In this document: positions 48,279 to 58,890 of the stretch, piece by piece
Numbering within the stretch: the stretch's first letter is position 1
Layout of the letters: every line of letters begins with the position of its first letter
NCBI GenBank assembly: GCA_002794735.1
Contig: NBAZ01000001.1
Span: forward strand, 1,302,001 to 1,366,000
Origin: Pyrrhoderma lamaoense
Taxonomy: Eukaryota; Basidiomycota; Agaricomycetes; Hymenochaetales; Hymenochaetaceae
DNA length: 64,000 nucleotides
Reading direction: 5' to 3'
Program-made: the position numbers and the translations under genes
Notes under the pieces: model-generated
Told to the model about the DNA's origin: nothing
Database searches by the model: none
What the model saw: the letters and a program-made list of their open reading frames with translations, nothing else

Positions 48279-49271
48279 TTAAACACGGCATAGAATTTCA
48301 CCATGCATTATAGCAAACCATCCATCCTTTTGTTCACCCCAAACCCGCCATGCTTCTGAGAACTTGGCGAGCTCATCCTCAGTTGCAATTCCACTTTCTA
48401 GTGCATTCTTCTTGAATGAAGTCGTCTGTACCCGTTCTTTCATTATTCCTGACCACCATTCACGATCTTTTGGGTGCTATAACACCAGGTACTCGCGGAT
48501 GGGACAATCTCAGTAAATCCTACTTGTTGAGCCCATGATAGGAGACGTCGTCCAGCAGCTGGTTCTGATCCTTTTGAGCGTGAGACTTTGAGGTAAGTTT
48601 CCTTATACTTTACTAGCGTATTGTCAGGGTCGGGGTACCAAGTCATTGTCTCAACCTCTGCTTCTCGTGCAGCGACAAATCCTCCAGGTTTTGTAACACG
48701 GTGCATCTCTTGCAGGGCCTTAATGGGGTCTTTTATATGCTGTAAGACCTGGTGAACATGTACGATATCAAAAGTATTGTCAGGATAATCAAGAGCGTGT
48801 ATGTCTCCAGTTGTAAATTCGACGTTCGTGATGCCCTTTTCGGCGGCGATCTGACGGGCTGTTTCAAGTACAACTGGCTCTGCATCTAATCCAATGACCT
48901 TTCCTTGAGAGGAGAGTTGAGCGAAATCGGTGGTAACTAGATATAGGATATTTCATGTAAACAAGTAGGTCGTATGGGATAGAATGAAAGTTGGTACGCA
49001 CTAGTTCCTGGTCCACAGCCTATATCTAATATATATGAATCTGACTTTATGACACCCGAGTCAAGCAGATATGCTACCGAGTTTTTTGCTGTTCTCCAAA
49101 GATGTGTCTATACACTAGCTCAGAAGAATAACAATTACCGAAAACTGGGAAGATTATACCTGGATGGCATTATTAGAGTGATCCTGTGGTGGAGAGGAGA
49201 GTTTTAGTAGAAATCATTAGTATCTATATACACGCACTAACACTTATGTATGTTTGCAATGGTTTGGACAT
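48279..49271 (-). CDS. SAM-dependent class I methyltransferase; frame break at 48468-48474
   Basis: A 30-base first exon (MSKPLQTYIS) joins DHSNNAIQ and THLWRTAKNSVAYLL, typical of fungal UbiE/COQ5-like methyltransferases. Motif I reads ILDIGCGPGTITTDFA; the acidic loop VIGLDAEPVVLETARQIA, GDIHALDYPDNTFDIVHVHQVLQH (motif II) and the post-motif LQEMHRVTKPGG are present. The frame breaks near the C-terminus: CYSTQKIVNGGQE-stop should continue as KDREWWSGIMKERVQ and end RV at 48279. Adding one base to the G3 or T4 run (48468-48474) restores it. Substrate is unknown; no biosynthetic cluster surrounds it. Confidence 0.82.
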
Positions 49272-49626
49272 TTTTGTACCACTTGTACTTGTTCAAAGTT
49301 GTTGATGAGATTTATCATCGGGAATCGACGCAAGTGATGCTTAAATAGAGCCATTCTGAGGGCCGAAGTTCAGAAAGACATAGTTTTCTTGGTCATTTTT
49401 AGGCGCCCAACACCGCCTCAACCTATTTTTATAGCGACTTTAAGCTTCATTCAATATCCGTACAAATATCACTAGCACGTTTACAGCAATGAAAAGCGAC
49501 AAAATCGCAGAAAGAGTAATAATGTTTACACCATACAAAGACTGTAAAGCGACAAAACCGCAAAACGTATAAGCAAGAAACCTGATAGATTATTTCCGAC
49601 AAAAAACACCATCCCATATAAAACAA
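49272..49626. other. Gap between two minus-strand genes
   Basis: Promoter of the methyltransferase and 3' flank of the oxygenase. A hydrophobic reading frame on the minus strand around 49440-49600 is noted among rejected items. Confidence 0.35.
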
Positions 49627-51087
49627 TCAAGCCATGAGAGCAATATGACGTAGTTCACTGGATTATAGATGCAGATCAGTGTAAGGTGTACAATCACAAA
49701 GAATCGGAGTAGTATGTACCTCTGAACTTGTTGACCCACTTTCATTGGTTCATATACCACTTCATCGATAATTTGACCCCGTTTCACAGCTTCTGCATCC
49801 ATGTCTCTGGCACGGGATGCGAGAAAAGGGATTGGTGCAAGATCATAATCTGAGGAAAGATGATAAAAGAATGTGCTAGAAATACGGATTAGAGGTCTAT
49901 CAGGATATAATTCTTTTCTTTTCTCGATCGTCTAAACCAGTCTATGTTAGATTCCGCACATCTCATGCTTTTGTAAACTGACCTCAAGAGTGGCATCGTT
50001 AACAACAACTTCATGAAATCCCGCCTTGATGAGGCCACCACTGATGTGTTCCATCTGCTTTCCGGCTTGGACAAGGAGATATTGTCCTGTATGAGGGAAT
50101 CGAACAGGGATACGTCTACCAGTATTACGGGCCCATATATTCAAACCGGGATATCGTGACCTTCCATGTATAGTGAGGAAGTTGAGGTCTGTATGGAATC
50201 CAGCGAGGATTGTGCTTTAGAAACCTTAATTAAGCTTGACTGAACCTTATCTTGAATGTATACACATACTTTTTTTGACCATACTTAACAAGATCAGAAG
50301 CCGTGGGTGCTAAGAGATGCGGTCTTTCATATGGCTATGATCAATTTACTGTGATAAATGTCTGTACACTTGACTTGCTCACCCATAGCGGCTGGCATCG
50401 GTGAATGTTTCTTTAGACATCCCTAGTCCGAGAGCAGTCATTTCTGCCACACCTTGAACTCTAAATACATCTCTTTAATCATTGAGCTATGCCGTACAGA
50501 GATTAGTACCCACGCATTCTTCATTGATTTCCCCCATTTCTCCATTACTGGTTCCCATCTTGTTCTTATTCTCTCATCTTGTGGTACGACATTGGGTGCG
50601 TTCAACGCAGGATATGCGGTCTGATAAGGTGGAACATCTCCCATTTTCCAGAAGAAACGACATTTCGGATCCGGTTGATGGGCAGAAATGTCTATTGGAC
50701 GCTCAGAAGGATCAAGTCGAGCAATGACTTGTAAGCAGGGTTCGTCGACGGCGCATTTCGGCTTCTCTGTATTTTCAAGAGTTACGCCGACCTGGTACCC
50801 TAACTCCGGCCGTTCGTCTTTCTTTAGGACATCCTCAGGCTGTGCAAAATAGTCTTCGATCAAGTCCAAGAATGTACTATTATCTTCTTCCGAAACTCGC
50901 GAGTCCTTAACAAAGAGAGCACCAAACGTGATGAGGGCATCTGCAGCCTGTAATATGTGTTTATACTAAGCATTTAGGCAGTAAATATAGTATTCTATAC
51001 CTTTTTACACTCTGAGATAACGGCTTCCGACCCTTGGGGTTGCGTCAGAAACAAATCAAGATCGATGACAGGTAAGGAGGTAGGCAT
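49627..51087 (-). CDS. 2-oxoglutarate/Fe(II) oxygenase, isopenicillin-N-synthase-like fold
   Basis: N-terminal DIOX_N part: MPTSLPVIDLDLFLTQPQGS, KKAADALITFGALFVKDSRV (spliced at GTATAG, about 51000). The C-terminal double-stranded beta-helix has GFHTDLNFLTIHGRSRYPGLNIWARN with the H-x-D iron ligands, a distal His in GKQMEHISGG or HEVVVND, and an Arg-x-Ser pair in LIRISSTFFYHL for 2-oxoacid binding. The end VGQQVQSELRHIALMA is the typical family end. One exon junction (near 50509) does not fit without one extra G in a GGG run. In fungi such proteins are widespread single genes; the substrate is unknown. Confidence 0.82.
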
Positions 51088-51495
51088 GGCTGAAGATGAA
51101 CTGGTACACTTCTGAGTCCGACCAACGATAAAGTTGATCACGAGCCATCAAGTACCATTTGAATTTCTAAAGCATTACATTATGAGTAGCACGCGTATGA
51201 CTGTTCACACAAAGAATACAACTAATTAATGCGATTTGGTAGATAATAATATGTGGTACATTGAAGGATAACAGTCTATGGCGGCCCATGGGCACGGAAA
51301 CGAAGCTGACCCACTCAGTGAGAGTCACGACTCAGCCACAGGATCGCGTCCAGGCCATCCACACGCCACTACGAATTTTCCTTCATACCATCACGACATC
51401 GAATATTTTCTTATCTATACTTCCTAGTCTCATACTCACACCGTAATTCTCATCTGATACGTATCTGGTGAACGACATTTTATAGTGTTTACAAC
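51088..51495. promoter_or_regulatory. Divergent promoter region, oxygenase / UBC12
   Basis: About 410 bases between the two start codons. No distinctive motif found beyond AT-rich stretches. Confidence 0.35.
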
Positions 51496-52381
51496 ATGTT
51501 AAATGTCAGTAATCGTGCTTCTAATCGCCCGATATTGCTAGCTGATTTCTTTGTACTGGAATTCCGGGTATTCTACGATTCTCTGTCTACTCTAGATATG
51601 GAGTGTAAAGAAGAAGCAACAGCAGGAGTCTGCGGGGCCCAAGACCACGAAAATGACTGCGGGTCAGCTTCGTGTACAAAAGGGTGTGTATAGTTGACTA
51701 CGTTTATCCTAGCCGACCCGCACTTATTCTTTCCTTAATTCTCTCTATACACCAAAAGATGTCACTGAACTTGGGGCTTATGATACAATGAAGCCTATAT
51801 GGCCGGTACCTGAAGACTTACTGCATTTCAACTTAGAGATAAGACCGGATGAAGGTGAGCATGATCAGTGTCTACTTGAGATCAATCGCTCATAATCGAT
51901 ATGTATTCTTGCAGGCATGTATAAAGGCGGTGTATATAAATTCTACTTCGATATCCCCAAGAATTATCCTCATGAAGTCCCAAAAGTTAAATGCACCCAG
52001 AAAGTAAGATATAATACGCAGGAATTAATAATTTGGTATTGAATGAGGGAATTACTAGATTTATCATCCAAATATAGACCTAGAAGGGAACATCTGTCTC
52101 AACATTTTAAGGGAAGACTGGAAGCCAGTGTTGAATCTAAACTCTATCTTTGTCGGTCTTCAGTATTTGTTCTTAGAGCCAAATGCAGATGATCCCCTCA
52201 ATAAAGGCAAGCAAGCATTCCTTTCAATCCATTACATATATTGATATCGTTATTATCATGTATAGAGGCAGCTGAGGTACTTCGCCGTAATCGTGAACAG
52301 TTCATCCGTAATGTAGCTTTGACTATGTCTGGTCGTTCGATTGACGGAATACAGTATGATGATGTACGAGATGTAGCTTAG
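51496..52381 (+). CDS. UBC12: NEDD8-conjugating enzyme Ubc12
   Basis: First coding exon is only ATG TTA AAT (51496-51504) followed by a donor GTCAGT and an acceptor at 51594-51595; together they give [14 protein letters not shown], the Ubc12 N-terminal peptide that docks to the NEDD8 E1. Then [20 protein letters not shown] and the E2 core: [54 protein letters not shown] with the catalytic Cys, and [17 protein letters not shown]. The stop follows YDDVRDVA. Five introns, all GT-AG. Confidence 0.95.
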
Positions 52382-52493
52382 TATGAGATTTTGTATCGAT
52401 GGAATATATTAGCTTTAGTTTTTATATACTTTTACTTTATGAGATATCTGTTTGAAATTCTTCGGGTCTAATACTCTCTAGGTCAATCAAAAA

Positions 52494-53052
52494 TTAACTA
52501 CCTCTATACGTTGTATATGAATATGGACTAAGTAGGAGAGGAATATGGAAGTGTTGGCTTGGATCCACGACCTCAAATGTAACCTGGGAGAAAATTATAT
52601 AAACGCTTGGTTAAGTGGAGACGTGAACATACCTCTACCCATGGATAAAAGCAGTTTCTGTCTGATTTTCTAAAGTAGTCCTTCGTTTGAAAGATAATCT
52701 TGTAAAGTCCAGCGTTGAGAGTAGCGAGGTCTTCGACAGATTTACTAGCCGGCGTTAGTAAATCTATACACCGTCCATCTTCATTGGTCTCGCTAGTATG
52801 TACGGTCATGATACGAGTAAGAGGAGATTACGTGTAGACTTGCCCTTGGGCGATTGGATCAAAAGCAACAAGCTCTCCTTCAGATGAATCGGTTATCTTT
52901 CTATATTTCTGCAGTTGGACCTTGACACCAGCAGCAGGTCTTCCTAAAGAAGAATCAAGAACTGTATATCACATATATTTGAGATGTAAAGACTTTGTGA
53001 TGATGTATTTTCACTCGCCATGGCAAGTAATAGGAGAATTGCGGACAGACAT
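52494..53052 (-). CDS. 5-hydroxyisourate hydrolase (transthyretin-like); two GC-AG introns
   Basis: Exons 53052-53019, 52961-52844, 52792-52633 and 52583-52494 give 133 residues: [20 protein letters not shown] (His of the active site), [20 protein letters not shown], and the diagnostic C-terminus TYRGS. HIU hydrolase turns 5-hydroxyisourate into OHCU in uric acid breakdown. No PTS1 is present at the end. Two introns start with GC, not GT: 52962-53018 (GCGAGT) and 52793-52843 (GCAAGT). Using any nearby GT in their place breaks the frame. The fourth exon is joined by an ordinary GT-AG intron. Confidence 0.92.
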
Positions 53053-53362
53053 TGAGGGCGCTTAAGTCAGAGGAATAATTGCATACGTTGATGCAATCGT
53101 CGAGCATATGGTACTGGTGATTACCAAATAACGGGAGGTGCCGAAAAGTCATCGGACTTTTGAGATGCTATTATTAGTGAAAAATTTATAATTACATATT
53201 CATAATTCAATGATATTGTAAGTCATTATTATGTGGTTATCGACTCATTCAAAAATTTACATGTAGCCGCCCAGAGTACGTTTCATGTAAAGTCTGAGTA
53301 CGATCGCCGTAACGGTATACTAGAGCCTCCCCACTCTACTACCATCTTTCTGTCTTTTGGGC
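53053..53362. promoter_or_regulatory. Divergent promoter, HIU hydrolase / PABA synthase
   Basis: Start codons are 310 bases apart. AT-rich core near 53160-53220; no clear motif. Confidence 0.35.
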
Positions 53363-55690
53363 ATGAACGCTTGTGACGATGTACCTCAAATTCTGATCAT
53401 CGATTCATACGACTCATTCACTCACAAGTTAGTAACGTCTATTTGGGCTCACACGCTTTTTTTCTAAGTAACCATTCAGTATAGCTGCCCTCATTAAACA
53501 AGCTATACCACAATGCTCCATATTTATTATTAAAAACGATGAACTAGATTTTCAACAACTCACTTCTTATCTCTGTTATTTCTCTGCTATCTTTATAGGC
53601 CCAGGTCCCGGATCACCAGAGGTATCTTCCGATGTAGGCGTTATACGCAAATTATGGCACTTGGAAGCGCATCACTTGCTACCCATCTTTGGAATCTGCC
53701 TTGGATTCCAGAGCCTTGGAGTGGAATACGGAGCAACGTTGCGCAAACTCAATATTGTTAAACACGGTCAGATTTCCCGTATAGCGCACAATGGTGACGA
53801 TCTCTTTTCGTCTATATCACAAGACGCCGCCGTAGTTCGGTACCACTCTCTTTGTATCGATCTTACGACTACCTCTGAATTAGAGCAACTTGCGTGGGTG
53901 GAAGATGAGGGGAAAGATGGGAAAATACTAATGGCAGTCAAGCACCGATCAAAGCCTTTCTGGGGTGTTCAATACCATCCGGAGTCAATTTGTACTGACA
54001 GAAGTGGTCTTACACTGTTTCATAACTTTTGGAAGCTCTGCCAGTGTTGGGAGGTGAAACAAAGACGAATTGTCAAAAAATGGGATGCAAACGCAAACAG
54101 ACAGTTCAGTTCGAATGCCTGGCCACCCTTTTATCTTTCATCTCGAATTGAACCGTGTATTCAAAGTCCATCAAAATCACGCGTTCTTTATACAACCTTT
54201 TCTGCCCCTAACCTTAGCGTTCCGCAAATTTGCGAAGTTCTTGGTGTATGCAAGCAAACAATGATTTTGTCCTTCTGGATTCTGCAGCCAAGCCCGGGTC
54301 GTTTTCAATTGTCGGCTGCATCTTTCCATCCACTCTCAAAATACAGTATTTTGTAGGCGAAGAAAATATCTTACTAATACGAGGTCAAGAGCGGAAACAA
54401 GAAAAATGTTCCGATATATGGAATTGGTTATCTCATTTTATGCATTCCAGAAACTTTGTCGGAGGAGATTCGTCTATTCCGTTCTGGGGCGGTCTTGCAG
54501 GTTACCTCAGTTATGAGCTTGGCGTTGAAGCTATGCATTGTTCACAGCGGAGGAGTTGTGACCAACAGAGCCGTTTTCCGGACGTCAACCTCGTATTTAT
54601 TGAACGAAGTCTGGTGGTCCAAGTTGAAACGGGTCAAATCACACTCCAATCATTGGCTGCTAACGATGAAGACTGGTTAAACAAGACTAGCTCTCTTTTA
54701 AAAAGGGCTGCGAGTGGAGAGGAGAAGTATTATAACCCTGAACTGCTTGCACCTATATCGCCAGTAGCAAAAGCTACCGTCTGTACTCCTGATAGGTCTA
54801 CCTATATTGCGAGGGTCGAGGCAGCTCAAGAATACCTTCACAAGGGAGAATCATACGAACTGTGTCTTACGGCAAGGTCACGATTATTGCTCCCCAAAAC
54901 ACCGGCTCCTTCTTCTCTTTCGTCTTGGGATTTTTATAAGAAAGTGAGAAGAGTAAATCCTGCCCCTTTTGCTGCATATATCCGTCTTTATCCCTCTATT
55001 CTGGTCTCCTCGTCTCCGGAACGGTTTCTGTCGTATTCTCGGCCTCCGTCCCAACGTTATCAACTGCGGCCAATAAAGGGGACCGTCAAGAAAGGAGACG
55101 GAATGACAAGACGGGAAGCAGAGGAGATTCTCAGTAGTCCAAAGGAGATTGGCGAGAATCTTATGATTGTTGATCTTATTCGTCATGATCTCTATGGTGT
55201 TATTGGTCCGGATGTTTCCGTCAAAAAGTTCTGTGGGATCGAAGAATACGAGACTGTATGGCAACTAGTCAGTGTCATAGAGGGTGAACAAGGCAAGGGA
55301 TTAAATCACTCCAACCTTCAGGTAGGTTGGGAAGTGCTACATAAAAGTTTTCCACCTGGTAGCATGACAGGCGCACCCAAAAAGCGGAGTGTTCAGTTAC
55401 TTCAAGATCTTGAAGACTCTGAGCGTGGGATTTACTCTGGAGTCGCAGGATATTGGTGTGTTGGTGGCAGCGGAGACTGGTCTGTTGTCATAAGGAGTTG
55501 TTTTAAGATGGATCACGACCCGTTGGACGAGACTTTAGACCAAAATAATAATGTATATGATGAATGGCATATTGGCGCGGGAGGTGCAATAACTGCTCTA
55601 TCTGATCCTGTCTCCGAATGGGAAGAAATGGTAACAAAACTTGAAAGTGTAGTGAAAGCCTTCCCGGTCAACGAAACGATTAAACACTAA
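53363..55690 (+). CDS. ABZ1: Bifunctional aminodeoxychorismate synthase (PabA-PabB fusion); frame break near 54212-54268
   Basis: First exon MNACDDVPQILIIDSYDSFTHN, then one intron. Glutamine amidotransferase half: FIGPGPGSPEVSSDVG, catalytic Cys in FGICLGFQSLGVEYGA, and catalytic His/Glu in FWGVQYHPESI. Synthase half: ESYELCLTARSRLLLP, PAPFAAYIRLYPSILVSSSPERFL, PIKGT (Lys marks PabB as opposed to TrpE), GENLMIVDLIRHDLYGVIG, GSMTGAPKKRSVQLLQ, and HIGAGGAITALSDPVSEWEE. It makes 4-amino-4-deoxychorismate from chorismate and glutamine for folate. The halves lie in two frames. The shift must lie between an off-frame TAG (about 54212) and MQANNDFVLLD; one added G near GGTGTATGC joins them. So the model is probably one unbroken protein. 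Confidence 0.9.
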
Positions 55691-56217
55691 TGGGCTTGGC
55701 GACCTGCTATAGCTTCATCATTCATTCACCTGATGAGTACATGTAAATTTACGGCGCAGAACTCAACGTTTCGTGTCATGCACATATAGACCCCTAGTTA
55801 TCATTGTATTGTAGAAATGCCTATGTACACCCTGTAATAATAATAGTCTTGACGTATATTTCTTCCGGCCCGTTCGGCAACAACGAACTAGTTACACGTG
55901 AGTTTTCCCCGCTTTTTTCACCTTGTAAAACGGTGCTTTTATACACTGATTTAACCATTATCTCTACAGCTATAAAACTATCAAAATCGACAAAACTAAC
56001 TAAGTTACTGACTTTGTTCCGAGATATACTTCGATTTCTGACCTTTTCGGCCCGTCAGTGAACATATAGAATATGTTTGCGCTGATACACAGGCATGTTA
56101 CTCGTTCAAGTTAATGAAAAAGGAACTCGTGACATGAGACCTCGCTGGGATGTCGGGTTTTTGTGCCGAGTTATATATCAAAGAATCAACGAGCAGTGAT
56201 TTTGGCACGGTGTCGAT
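55691..56217. other. Intergenic region upstream of GH28
   Basis: About 525 bases, AT-rich, with no ORF of family type. Contains the GH28 promoter; no element recognised. Confidence 0.4.
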
Positions 56218-58520
56218 ATGCAAGGTACTCTCTCCTTACTTTTGTTAGGTCCACAGCTAGTTTGGGCATGGAAAACATTTGTGGTGCCTCACAATGATGG
56301 TAGTGATGATGTACCTGACCTCACGGCTAGTATAAGCAAATACACTTATAACTCAACTGTTATCTTTGAAAAGGGGATCACATATAATATTTTCACACCA
56401 TTGGCTTTTCCAAACCTAACAAATGTCGAGATAAGTATACAAGGGAACCTCACATATCCGTCTGATATTTCTACCATACAAGGTATGCTGGATCTATAAC
56501 TTACCATCACAAGATCTGATTTTTTACAAGTTGCTGTTGCTGCTTCGGCAAGATCTTTGCCTTCAATCTAGGTATCTTTCTCTAACATGCTTTCTAGGGA
56601 TTCCCAGGTTCTTGGTGAGTTATAAGGTTCGCTTTTTACTAAAAAAGAACCTTACTTTCCTGTACAAGGATATCGTTTTCCGGTGGGACTAACGTCACTC
56701 TTCGTGGTTCAACCGATCCCGAGTGGGGATGGGTGGATGGGCATGGCCAGACTGTATGTATAGTATAGACATGCTTGAGTCTCAAGCCAATTAAAAGCTT
56801 CCAATAGTGGTGGGATGCACAGAATCAAGAAAATCGACCTCATGGGATTGCATTTGATAGAATAATAAATGGTGTAATCAGAGATATGAAGATTTGGAAG
56901 GTAAATACAGAACATACACTCGTACCTTGTTATAGACCCCAATGAAGTGTTATAAAGCCTATAGCATGGAACTTTGCTACAAGTGGAGCAAGTAACCTAC
57001 ATATTTTCAATAATATGATTCTGGCTATATCAGATAATGATGTATGTTACTTATGTTGCTCGCCACTGAGATGACTGAGTTATTCTACAGGCGTTTCCAT
57101 TTAATACGTGTGTGAATTTCCGTTTACATGATCTCACAGTGCTTTAATTGATCGGAGCCAGAGATGGTTTTTCTGCTGGAGGAACTGATTTGATCTTTGA
57201 GAATAATTACATTTTTAACGGAGATGATTGCCTAACAGTTGGAAGCGGTGCAGAAAATATCATTTTCAGGTTAGTATCTATGGTATATCGACAAATTACT
57301 CACGAAGATCGATTCATACCTAACAAAACCAGAAATTCATACTGTAAGGTTTAGTTGCCTTTATCACGTTTTGGAACTAATTGTCTTGTAGGCGAGGGCG
57401 GGCATGGTTTATCTATCGGCTCTCTTGGGCAAGGTGGTTCGGTTGCAGATGTTCGAAATGTTCTGTAAGTACTCTTTAGATGTTGATAGGTGCATAAATT
57501 AGTCATTGGGTTTGATCGAAGGTTTGACAATAATGTGATGGTAAGCTAGGGTTCATCGTGTCTAGTTATCTGCATGTTGACGCGCATCAAGAGAAACTCG
57601 CTGTACGCGGCTCGCTTCAAGAGTTGGACTGGGGGCAATGGTTTAGCGAGAAAGTGAGCTTGTTTCCTTTCAACTTGTTGTCTGATCATACAACACCCCT
57701 CTTAGCATCACTTGGAAGAACATTGTTCTTGATAATGTTCGGTTCCCGGTAAGCTTTTCATACACCCATCGATTCATTCTTTGGCTGATATCAAATGTTT
57801 CCTGATAGATATATGTCACCCAAAAGTAAGTTCTCGGTTCGGATTGTAATTACAAAATATGACGCTCACAAACCTCATAGTTATTGGGACCAAGACGTAT
57901 AAATCCAATGTTTTCTGTTGTACACGTTTTTTGACATTATCCGTAGCTTGGTCCTCCACCAACCTCCACGTCTTTGAATAATACGCACATCCAGGATTTC
58001 TTATTTCAGAACTTTACGGGAATGATGAACGAGTAGGCTACTATGAAGCCTTTTTTTGGTATACTTACTCAAAACAAATAGTCTGCCGAACTATATTGAA
58101 GGTTCCTGTATCTCCGACCCATGTTGGTATGCCGTCGCAAATGCAACAGGAAGAGAGGTGGGCTGGGAACTTTAAATTTGAGGTAGACTGAAAGGTGGCT
58201 GATTTTCATTCCCATTTTAGGTCATAATATTTGATTTATATCCGAATACAAGTACTAGCATTTAAGTTTGACGACAGACGACCTTGCAAGTAACTAATTT
58301 CTTTTCTTGGTACTGCAGCGTCAAATATAGTTGCGAAGGATATTTTCGTGAGGACTGAGACAGGTGCTGACGTTGCAGTGATGTGTGATCCCAGGATGGT
58401 AAGTAATATACCTAAACTCTCCAGAATCCTGTCATCTAAAATGAATTCGCCCAGATATCAAATGATGTCGGGTTTATCTGTCAGGACGGAGTATATATGC
58501 GTACAGCAGCTGGGTTCTAA
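56218..58520 (+). CDS. Glycoside hydrolase family 28 (polygalacturonase-like), secreted
   Basis: Signal peptide MQGTLSLLLLGPQLVWAW. More than ten short exons are needed, including an 11-base exon at 57333-57343. Catalytic GH28 motifs are all readable after splicing: FPFNTDGFS (NTD), FNGDDCLTVG (DD), CEGGHGLSIGSLGQGG (GHG), and AARFKSWTGG (R-x-K). Other lines: IRDMKIWKPIAWNF, NITWKNIVLDNVRFPIYVT, EGSCISDPCWYAVANATGRE, and end GVYMRTAAGF. GH28 enzymes cut pectin backbones; the -SWTGGNGLARN- context resembles exo-acting types. Several predicted N-glycosylation sites. The frame is intact throughout. Confidence 0.88.
57333..57343 (+). other. 11-base microexon of GH28
   Basis: AAATTCATACT between an AG acceptor at 57331-57332 and a GTAAGG donor at 57344. 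It completes the split codons of FRNSYCEGGHG; leaving it out breaks the frame of the catalytic GHG motif. Confidence 0.82.
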
Positions 58521-58890
58521 GAAAGCAATAACTCTTGGTAAACTTGCCACCCTTATATGACCTCAAATATTATATTCTGCCCCGAATTCAAGCTGCGTAA
58601 ATATGATTAGCTTCTGTTATAACAATGTTACACCGTGAAGGATGATGTTGATGTCTCATACATGAACTTTGATTAATGCCCACTGCACTTCACCATGATG
58701 ACTACCATTATCTCAATCAAACTTCCTTCTAGCTTGAAGCTCGCCCTGTCAAACAAGCATCACGTGTAACTCTGTCCCACTTTTAGGAAGTCGAATCCTC
58801 TCTAATTCTTTTCACTCATAACCACCATCTCTGTTTGATTTAGTACTTGTCTTCGTTAAAGCTTTTATTTCTTTGTCTATTGAGGACACA
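58521..58890. other. Gap between GH28 and Pumilio gene
   Basis: About 370 bases. CT-rich just before the start codon (58790-58880), as is common for fungal promoters. Confidence 0.4.

Noticed and set aside
49440..49600. Hydrophobic reading frame (LYGVNIITLSAILSLFIAV) after the oxygenase on the minus strand
   Set aside because: The oxygenase ends normally at 49627 with VGQQVQSELRHIALMA after a clean GT-AG splice; the hydrophobic frame has no start codon and no family match.
53363..55690. Call as anthranilate synthase (TrpE/TrpG)
   Set aside because: PIKGT with Lys and fused amidotransferase-first order indicate aminodeoxychorismate synthase.
55804..56061. 85-residue plus-strand ORF upstream of GH28
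   Set aside because: Low-complexity, no family likeness, no ATG context; more likely promoter or untranslated sequence.
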